Origin: JAGTRP01 sp035255045
GTDB taxonomy: Bacteria; Pseudomonadota; Gammaproteobacteria; Burkholderiales; Rhodocyclaceae
Reading direction: 5' to 3'
Length of the DNA: 7,118 nt
Assembly: GCA_035255045.1 (NCBI GenBank)
Contig: DATFAA010000169.1
Location: 1 to 7,118 of the forward strand
The position numbers and the translations under genes were made by a program. The notes beneath the pieces were generated by a model that saw only the letters and a program-made list of their open reading frames with translations, made no database searches and was not told where the DNA came from. Numbering within the stretch: the first letter of the stretch is position 1; every line of letters begins with the position of its first letter. This document shows positions 1-5,237 of the stretch, piece after piece.

Positions 1-729
1 GCCCGAGGCCGGCAAGGTGAAGGTGCCCGTATAGACATGGCTGCCGTCGGTCGCCACCCAGCCCGTGGGCAGCGTGATGGTCACGCTCGTCAGCCCGTCG
101 GTCGGGTCGCCCGCACTGGCGCTGACCCGCACCTGGACCGAACCGTCCTCGTTGGCCGGCAGGCCGTCATTGAGCACCGTTACCGCCGCGCCCGGCTCGA
201 CCACGGCGTTCTCAGTCGGGGCCATGGCCAGGCCTTCGATGACCGGCGGGCTGCCGACGGGGTTGGCCGGGAATTCATAGCCGACCGTCGGTATGGGCTC
301 GACCACCCGCGCCAGGTCCACGAAGGTATGGCCGCCGTCGGTAGCTTCCCCGGCCACCAGACCGGCCGCCGCCGCCTCGGCTTCGAGGAGCACGTTGAAG
401 TCGGCCGGGCCGCCTGCGGTCGGAATCACCCGCGCCGCCTCGGCAGGACCGAGGGGTTCCACCGCCCCGGCAGTGGAATCCTGCGCCGGCCCGGTGGAAA
501 CGACCTGTTCGTCGATGGCGACGATCTGGTGCTCGTTGACCGTCACGGCCGGTCCGCCGAAGGGGGTTATCTCGGCCGAGCCGCCGCTGGCGGTGATGAT
601 GACGTCGCCTTCGTAGATGCTGTCCCCCACTGCCAGGCGGCGCACCTCGCCCTGGGCATTCCTGGCGAACGCTCCACCCTTGATCGCACTGACTACGCCA
701 ATTGCCGTTCCTTGAGTAGTGGTTGCCAT
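1..729 (-). CDS. LapA-like large type I secreted adhesin, N-terminal retention module (3' end beyond window)
   Basis: This is the start of a giant surface adhesin exported by a type I system; 243 codons are visible and the frame runs off the window without a stop. The start is the ATG at 729, with GGAAGGAA at 735-742 five nt upstream. Residues 1-80 match the retention-module pattern of LapA-type adhesins (FARNAQGEVRRLAVGDSIYE at 21-40, then DVIITASGGSAEIT). By family knowledge this part folds in the periplasm and plugs the outer-membrane TolC-like pore. Residues 80-135 form an Ala/Gly/Pro-rich linker with a candidate LapG di-alanine cleavage site, AAAG at 120-123, and a weaker TAGG at 104-107. 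From about residue 160 a beta-rich, Ig-like repeat region begins (VTVLNDGLPANEDGSVQV, then LTSVTITLP). No Cys is present. It lies 97 nt after the regulator gene and next to the exporter genes that presumably secrete it. The C-terminal repeats and secretion signal are not visible, so final length and ligand are unknown. Confidence 0.88.
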   Translation of the reverse strand, partial: MATTTQGTAIGVVSAIKGGAFARNAQGEVRRLAVGDSIYEGDVIITASGGSAEITPFGGPAVTVNEHQIVAIDEQVVSTGPAQDSTAGAVEPLGPAEAARVIPTAGGPADFNVLLEAEAAAAGLVAGEATDGGHTFVDLARVVEPIPTVGYEFPANPVGSPPVIEGLAMAPTENAVVEPGAAVTVLNDGLPANEDGSVQVRVSASAGDPTDGLTSVTITLPTGWVATDGSHVYTGTFTLPASG

Positions 730-734
730 GTTCA

Positions 735-742
735 TTCCTTCC
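735..742 (-). promoter_or_regulatory. Ribosome binding site of the adhesin gene
   Basis: On the minus strand this reads GGAAGGAA, followed by a 5-nt spacer and the ATG at 729. It fixes the adhesin start and supports the reading frame, which otherwise has no stop inside the window. Confidence 0.75.
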
Positions 743-748
743 ATCACG

Positions 749-777
749 CAATAGTCCATTGACACTATCCAGAATAG
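749..777 (-). promoter_or_regulatory. Two adjacent 13-nt imperfect dyads upstream of the adhesin gene (candidate operator)
   Basis: Seen in the sequence on the minus strand: CTATTCTGGATAG (777-765), a 3-nt spacer, then CAATGGACTATTG (761-749). Each is a dyad about a single central base with five of six positions paired, and the half-sites resemble each other (CTATTC, CTATCC, CCATTG, CTATTG). The patch is clearly more AT-rich than its surroundings and ends 19 nt before the adhesin ATG. The tandem arrangement would suit a dimeric regulator such as the LuxR-type protein encoded immediately upstream. That link is inference, and weak mRNA leader hairpins are an alternative. Confidence 0.35.
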
Positions 778-795
778 GTAGCGACCGGACCATTA

Positions 796-817
796 CCAGT
801 GCCCAGAAGGGCACCGG
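796..817 (-). other. Stem-loop between regulator and adhesin genes
   Basis: The minus strand reads CCGGTGCCC, loop TTCT, GGGCACTGG: a 9-bp stem with one G-T pair and a 4-nt loop, starting 9 nt after the regulator stop codon. No T-run follows on either strand, so it is not a canonical intrinsic terminator. It could stabilise the 3' end of the upstream operon transcript, attenuate read-through into the adhesin gene, or be a weak terminator. Confidence 0.55.
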
Positions 818-826
818 AAGGGGAGG

Positions 827-1420
827 CTATGGATGCTGGTTGAGGAGCAGCGCGAGCTGCAGGCGGTCGCGCACGCCGAGCTTTTCGAAGACCGCCGTCA
901 GGTAGGCCTTGATGGTCCGTTCGGCGAGATCCAGCTGGCGGGCGATTTCCTTGTTGCTTTCGCCGCGGGCGACGCAGGTGGCGACTTCCCGCTCCCGGTC
1001 CGACAGCGCTTGCAGGGCCGGATGGTCGGCAGGCTGACCCGGCCGCGCCGAGCCGGCATTGACTCGGCTGATCAGGCGATTGAGGATGGACTCGCCGATC
1101 CAGAGGCCATGGTTGCGGACAACGGATTCGATGGTGAGGAGCAGTTCCGGCGTCGCGTAGGCGTTGCAGTAGCCGGATGCGCCCTGGGCAAGGGCGACTA
1201 TGCCTTTCTCGTCGCTCGGTTCGTTGTGCATCACGACCAGGTGGACGCCGGGCGGCCGCCGGCCCGGCGGCAATTGGGCCGGCGACAGGTTATGGAGCCA
1301 GACGATGGTACCGGGGAGAACATGGCCAGGCAGCGAGGAGACGATGGCCGCCCCGGGAAACGCCTGGCGCCAGCGTTGGGGCGGCACCCTGCTGGTCGTG
1401 ACGAAGATGTTCCGTTCCAT
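827..1420 (-). CDS. LuxR-family DNA-binding regulator with degenerate receiver-like domain
   Basis: This is a 197-residue transcription regulator. Residues 135-195 form a LuxR/FixJ-type helix-turn-helix: LSDREREVATCVARGESNKE starts at 139, followed by IARQLDLAERTIKAYLTAVF and EKLGVRDRLQLAL, with the recognition helix around 167-181. Residues 1-120 look like the second half of a response-regulator receiver (ALAQGASGYCNAYATPELLL, VVRNHGLWIGE), but the key phosphorylation residues are missing. Where the acceptor Asp should follow strand 3 the protein has IVWLHNLSP, there is no N-terminal acidic pair, and the usual Lys after GASGY is absent. It therefore probably does not respond to ordinary phosphotransfer. 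The ATG at 1420 is preceded by AGGAAGAAG (1428-1436), which overlaps the stop of the HlyD gene, so the two are almost certainly co-transcribed. Its position between exporter and adhesin suggests control of this cluster, which is inference. Confidence 0.9.
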   Translation of the reverse strand: MERNIFVTTSRVPPQRWRQAFPGAAIVSSLPGHVLPGTIVWLHNLSPAQLPPGRRPPGVHLVVMHNEPSDEKGIVALAQGASGYCNAYATPELLLTIESVVRNHGLWIGESILNRLISRVNAGSARPGQPADHPALQALSDREREVATCVARGESNKEIARQLDLAERTIKAYLTAVFEKLGVRDRLQLALLLNQHP

Positions 1421-1434
1421 GATGACGCTTCTTC

Positions 1435-2856
1435 CTAGCGCTCGGTCAAGGCATATTGCTTTGCCCTCAGCACCGGCTTGAGCAGATAGCTGAGTATGGA
1501 TTTCTTGCCCGTGAGGATATCGACTTCGGCCACCATGCCCGGAATGATGGGCAGGTTCGGCCCCAGGTTGGGTTTCTGGGTTCGGACGCGCACCAGATAG
1601 AAGGCATTGCCCTTTTCGTCCATCACGGAATCGGCGCTGATGTGCTCGACCTGGCCGTCCAGGCCGCCGTAGACGGTGAAGTCGTAGGCCGTCAGTTTGA
1701 CGTTGGCCTTCTGCCCGGGATGGAGGAAGGCGATGTCCTTGGGCAGCACCCGGGCTTCCAGCAGGAGGGTGTCCTCGAGGGGAACCACCTCGACGATGTC
1801 CTTGCCCGGCTGCACGACGCCGCCGATGGTGTTGTAGAGGAGGCGCTTGACGGTGCCATTGACCGGCGACTTGATGTCCGCCTGCTTGACCTTGTCCGAC
1901 AGGGCGACGCTGCCTTCCCCCAGGGAGTTGATCTTGGCCTGGGTATCCGAAAGCTCGCTGCGCGCATGGTTCTTGAACTCCAGCTCGACTTCCTGGATCT
2001 TCTTCTGGGCCTCGCCGATGGCGGCCTGCAGGCGGGTCATCTGCGCCGATGCCTGGCTCCTCTCCCCGCTGTAACGGGAGACGTCCCGCTGCAGACGCAG
2101 CAAATCCACGTCGGAGACCGCCCCCGTCGTCACCAGGGGCTGCGTCAGGTTCAATTCTTTGTTGGTCAGGTTATAGCCCTGGATCGCCTGCTCGTAGCGG
2201 GCCTGGGCCTCGGTCAGTTCGTGGCTGCGCTGGGCCAATTGCTCCCGCGCGATGCCGACCTGGGCGTCCAATTCGGCCCGGTGGCTCAGATAGAGGAGCT
2301 TCTCCTGCTCCACGAGTTGCGGCGCCTCGCGCTGCAGTTCCGGCGGCGGCAGGAATTCGCTGCCTTCCGCCACGGCCCGCAGGCGCACCGCCTTGGCCAG
2401 CAGGGAGAGGTACATGGCCCGGTTCTCCTTGAGATTGGAGAGGTAGCGGGTGGGATCGATTTTCACCAGCACCTGGCCTTCCCGCACCTGGTCGCCTTCC
2501 TTGATCAGGATGTCGCTGACGATGCCGCCGTCCAGGCTCTGCACCACCTGCACCTGCCGGGACGGAATGACCTTGCCTTCCCCCTTGGTGATTTCATCCA
2601 CCTGGGCGAGGATGGACCACACCAGGAAGAGCGCCACCACCAGCAGGGCGGCCTTGATGGCCTTGCGGGCCCGCAGGGGATCCTGGGCGATGATGGCCAC
2701 GTCGGCGTCGGCTACGAAATCCCGGGTCAGTGCATCGTCGTCCAGGCGGTGGATGAGGTAGGGATCCGGCGGCGCCATCGATCGGCCAAAGGGATTGAGC
2801 TGGGCCAGCCAGCCGCCCGGGGCGCGCTCTCCTGCCACAGTGACGATCCTGTTCAT
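1435..2856 (-). CDS. HlyD/LapC-type membrane fusion protein of the adhesin type I secretion system
   Basis: This is the periplasmic adaptor linking the inner-membrane ABC transporter to an outer-membrane TolC-like channel. The 473-residue protein has a cytoplasmic N-terminus (1-66) and one membrane anchor at about 67-86 (KAALLVVALFLVWSILAQV). A first lipoyl-like half follows at about 95-135 (VVQSLDGGIVSDILIKEGDQ), then a long charged coiled-coil hairpin (about 140-325, rich in Gln, Glu and Leu) and the second lipoyl half (IKSPVNGTVKRLLYN). A beta-barrel and the HlyD C-terminal signature (IIPGMVAEVDILTGKKSILS, YLLKPVL) close the protein. The length is normal for the family. The frame stays open 22 codons further upstream, but the ATG at 2856 is preferred because a strong GGAAGGGG lies 6 nt before it and the transporter stop codon lies just upstream. 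It is coupled to the transporter gene with a 2-nt gap. The paralogous choice (toxin exporter adaptor) is less likely given the adjacent retention-module adhesin. Confidence 0.93.
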   Translation of the reverse strand: MNRIVTVAGERAPGGWLAQLNPFGRSMAPPDPYLIHRLDDDALTRDFVADADVAIIAQDPLRARKAIKAALLVVALFLVWSILAQVDEITKGEGKVIPSRQVQVVQSLDGGIVSDILIKEGDQVREGQVLVKIDPTRYLSNLKENRAMYLSLLAKAVRLRAVAEGSEFLPPPELQREAPQLVEQEKLLYLSHRAELDAQVGIAREQLAQRSHELTEAQARYEQAIQGYNLTNKELNLTQPLVTTGAVSDVDLLRLQRDVSRYSGERSQASAQMTRLQAAIGEAQKKIQEVELEFKNHARSELSDTQAKINSLGEGSVALSDKVKQADIKSPVNGTVKRLLYNTIGGVVQPGKDIVEVVPLEDTLLLEARVLPKDIAFLHPGQKANVKLTAYDFTVYGGLDGQVEHISADSVMDEKGNAFYLVRVRTQKPNLGPNLPIIPGMVAEVDILTGKKSILSYLLKPVLRAKQYALTER

Positions 2857-2858
2857 GA

Positions 2859-5042
2859 TCAGCCCCTTCCTACCTTGCCGCTGCGCAGGGCTTCGATCAC
2901 CTCCTGCTTGGGTCCGTCGCAAACGATGCTGCCGTGGTCGATGACGATCAGGCGGTCCACCAGGTCGAGCAGCGAGTTGCGGTGGGTGATGAGCAGCAGG
3001 GTGTGATCCCGGTCGTACGCCGCCAGGCGGGTCTTGATGCCTTCCTCGGTGGAGAAGTCCATGGCGCTGGTGGGCTCGTCGAGGAGCAGGATGCTGGGCT
3101 CGTGCACCAGCGCCCGGGCGATGGCCACGGACTGGCGCTGGCCTCCGGACAGGGACTCGCCCCGTTCGCCGATGGGCATGTCGAAGCCCTTGGGATGATT
3201 GCCGACCAGTTCGTGCAGGCCCGCCATTTCCGCCGCCTGGACGATGGCGTCGTCCTCGACGTAGGGCATGCCGATGGTCAGGTTCTCCCGCAGGGTGCCG
3301 TAGAACAGGGTGACGTCCTGGGGCACGTAGCCGAAGGTCTTGCGCATCTCGGCGGGATCCAGCTGGCGGATGTCGACCCCGTCGATCTTGATGCTGCCCT
3401 CGGACGGCTGGTACAGGCCCAGCATGAGGCGGCTGATAGTGGACTTGCCGGAACCGACCCGCCCGATGATTCCCACGTGCTCCCCCGGGGCGATGCGGAA
3501 ACTGACTTCCCGCAACACTTCCAGGGGGGAATCCCCCGGATAGGAAAAGCTCACCCGGTTGAACTCGATTTCCCCCTTGAGCCGTTCCCGCCGCACGAAG
3601 GAAGCGTTCTCCGGCCGCTCCACCGGCTGGGCGACGACCCTGTCGAGGGCGGCCAGGGCCATGGCCGCATTCTGGTATTGGGTGAGGAGCCCGGCGATCT
3701 GGGAGAAGGGGGCCAGGGCCCGGGACGAGAGCATGACCGCCGCGATCAGGGCCCCCATGGAAAGACTGTGGGCGGAAATGAGGTAGACGCCGATGACCAC
3801 CATGCTCACGGTCACCAGTTGCTGCACCGCCGCGCTGCCGTTCACCACGGACGAGGACAGATAGCGCAGGTCAGCCCCGATCCGGGCGAGATAGGCCACC
3901 GACTGTTCCCACTTGCTCTGCATGACGCCCTGGGCGCACTGGGTCTTGATGGTCTCGATGCCCACCAGGCTTTCGATGAGGGTGGAGTTGCGGGTGGCCG
4001 TCGCCCGGTAGGTGCTTTCCGTCAGCTCCTGCATCTTGGGTTGCAGCAGCACGGCATAGGTGATGAGCCCGGCCATCCCCACCATCAGGGGAAGCACCAG
4101 GGGCCACCCCAGCCAGGCCATGACCACCAGGAAGATAACCGCGAAGGGCATGTCGATGAAGGCGGTCACCGTGGTGGAGGTGACGAAGTCGCGGACCGAC
4201 TCGAAGGCGCGCAGGTTGGCGGCGAAGGAACCGACGGAGGCAGGCCGGTTGACCATCTGCATGCCCAGCACCCGCTCCATGATGAAGGAGGAAAGGTCGA
4301 TGTCCACCCGCTTGCCGGCGATGTCCAGGAGATAGCCCCGGGCCATGCGCAGGCCGAAGTCGCAGACGACCACCAGCAGCACGCCGAAAGCGAGGGTCCA
4401 CAGGGTCTCGAAGGCGCTGTTGGCAATCACCCGGTCATAGACATTGAGGGTGAAGAAGGGAATGACGATGGCCATCAGGTTGATGAGGAAAGCCGCGACC
4501 AGAACGTCCCGGTAGAGCGGGAAATTGTCCGCCAGCGCCCCCCAGAACCAGTGGCGCCTGACCACCGGGCGGACCTCCGGCGCTCGCTGGTCGAAGCGGT
4601 AGCGGGGCCGGACGAAGATGCAGTAGCCGTTGTAGATGGATTCCAGGTAGGCGCGCTCTACCTCGGTGCCGCCCTGGCCCGCCTCGGAGAAGATCACCTT
4701 GGCCTTGTCACCCCCCTCGGTCCAGCCGGTGAGGATGCACGAGTCGTTGCCGTCCAGCAGAAGGATAACCGGCATAAGCTCTTCCCGGATGGCCGACAAG
4801 GGACGCCTGGAGATGCGCGACGCCAGCCCCGCATGGCCGGCGGCCCGCCGGAATATGCTGGGAGTCAGGCGCCCCTCGGTCAGGGGCAGGCCGGCCAGGA
4901 AACCTTCCGGCGTCATGCCCCGGCCATGGAAGCGGGCAATTTCGATCAGGGAGGACAGCAGCGGATCATGTCGCCGCCAGGTTTCACTGCCTAGCGGCGA
5001 TGTCGCCCCCGGGTGGGCTTGATCGAAGGTTTCCGCTTTCAT
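2859..5042 (-). CDS. LapB-type type I secretion permease/ATPase with C39-like domain
   Basis: This is an inner-membrane ABC exporter that uses ATP to drive unfolded adhesin through the tripartite channel. With the ATG at 5042 it has 727 residues, about the length of LapB-type proteins. Residues about 25-150 form a C39-peptidase-like domain in which the usual catalytic Cys region reads HDPLLSSLIEIARF, so it should bind substrate rather than cleave a leader. Six hydrophobic segments follow (about 178-203, 213-234, 293-311, 313-333, 403-423, 428-444). The nucleotide-binding domain carries Walker A GRVGSGKST (527-535), the Q-loop Gln575, signature LSGGQ (631-635), Walker B ILLLDEP (651-657, Glu656 catalytic) and the H-loop His687, all intact. 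Other in-frame starts are ATG 5081 and GTG 5108. None has a strong ribosome binding site, and 5042 is chosen because the residues added upstream look unlike the family. It is the first gene of the probable operon with the HlyD-type and LuxR-type genes. Confidence 0.93.
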   Translation of the reverse strand: MKAETFDQAHPGATSPLGSETWRRHDPLLSSLIEIARFHGRGMTPEGFLAGLPLTEGRLTPSIFRRAAGHAGLASRISRRPLSAIREELMPVILLLDGNDSCILTGWTEGGDKAKVIFSEAGQGGTEVERAYLESIYNGYCIFVRPRYRFDQRAPEVRPVVRRHWFWGALADNFPLYRDVLVAAFLINLMAIVIPFFTLNVYDRVIANSAFETLWTLAFGVLLVVVCDFGLRMARGYLLDIAGKRVDIDLSSFIMERVLGMQMVNRPASVGSFAANLRAFESVRDFVTSTTVTAFIDMPFAVIFLVVMAWLGWPLVLPLMVGMAGLITYAVLLQPKMQELTESTYRATATRNSTLIESLVGIETIKTQCAQGVMQSKWEQSVAYLARIGADLRYLSSSVVNGSAAVQQLVTVSMVVIGVYLISAHSLSMGALIAAVMLSSRALAPFSQIAGLLTQYQNAAMALAALDRVVAQPVERPENASFVRRERLKGEIEFNRVSFSYPGDSPLEVLREVSFRIAPGEHVGIIGRVGSGKSTISRLMLGLYQPSEGSIKIDGVDIRQLDPAEMRKTFGYVPQDVTLFYGTLRENLTIGMPYVEDDAIVQAAEMAGLHELVGNHPKGFDMPIGERGESLSGGQRQSVAIARALVHEPSILLLDEPTSAMDFSTEEGIKTRLAAYDRDHTLLLITHRNSLLDLVDRLIVIDHGSIVCDGPKQEVIEALRSGKVGRG
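2863..2870 (-). promoter_or_regulatory. Ribosome binding site deciding the HlyD-type gene start
   Basis: GGAAGGGG on the minus strand lies 6 nt upstream of the ATG at 2856 and within the last codons of the transporter gene. It favours this start over the in-frame codon at 2922 and suggests translational coupling. Confidence 0.7.
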
Positions 5043-5128
5043 GGTGTTTGCGCTGCCGATCCATCGAGTCGAATGGAACATCGCCGCGGCCAGCGGGGTG
5101 AGAGTCACTTCGCTGAACCTGTGCCGCC

Positions 5129-5157
5129 ATCATAGGCGTCGCGCAAGCCCTCATGAA
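5129..5157 (-). promoter_or_regulatory. Possible sigma70-type promoter of the secretion operon
   Basis: On the minus strand a TATGAT hexamer (5134-5129, five of six to the -10 consensus) follows TTCATG (5157-5152, three of six to the -35 consensus) with a 17-nt spacer. It lies between the hppA terminator and the transporter gene, where a promoter is expected. The -35 is poor, so an activator might be needed. Transcription starting near 5121 would leave a leader of about 80 nt before the ATG at 5042. Confidence 0.35.
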
Positions 5158-5184
5158 TACGCGCTACTACGGACTACCCGGAAC

Positions 5185-5212
5185 AAAAAAACCCCGCCGG
5201 AAGGCGGGGTTT
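5185..5212 (-). terminator. Intrinsic terminator of hppA
   Basis: The minus strand reads CCCCGCC, loop TTCC, GGCGGGG, then seven T (5191-5185). The stem can be extended by A-T pairs on both sides. It starts about 25 nt after the hppA stop codon and separates hppA from the secretion operon. On the plus strand only three T follow the stem, so it acts chiefly for minus-strand transcripts. Confidence 0.93.
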
Positions 5213-5237
5213 CGTGACGCGGTGGTGGTTTCGCCGA

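Noticed and set aside
37..762. Plus-strand frame of 241 codons opposite the adhesin N-terminus
   Set aside because: Arg/His-rich antisense translation with no domain, overlapping a well-supported coding sequence.
759..764. TTGACA on the plus strand as a possible -35 element
   Set aside because: There is no acceptable -10 hexamer 15-19 nt downstream on the plus strand, and no plus-strand gene follows.
275..814. Minus-strand frame of 179 codons overlapping the adhesin start
   Set aside because: It is out of frame with the retention-module protein and its translation is Arg/Gly-rich low complexity. The ATG at 729 with a good ribosome binding site gives the real product.
730..826. Independent sigma70 promoter for the adhesin gene in the gap after the regulator
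   Set aside because: The best -10-like hexamer (TATTCT at 776-771) has only a poor -35 partner at suitable spacing, so a promoter cannot be asserted from sequence alone.
833..1438. Plus-strand open frame opposite the LuxR-type regulator
   Set aside because: The opposite strand has an unmistakable LuxR helix-turn-helix with an operon-coupled start, so this is a mirror frame.
1456..3006. Long plus-strand open frame (516 codons) opposite the HlyD-type gene
   Set aside because: Antisense to a complete, motif-bearing HlyD protein. Its composition reflects the complementary codons and shows no family pattern.
2934..4994. Very long plus-strand open frame (686 codons) opposite the transporter gene
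   Set aside because: It is an antisense shadow of a clearly conserved ABC exporter in GC-rich DNA. The translation is His/Gly/Asp-rich with no recognisable domain.
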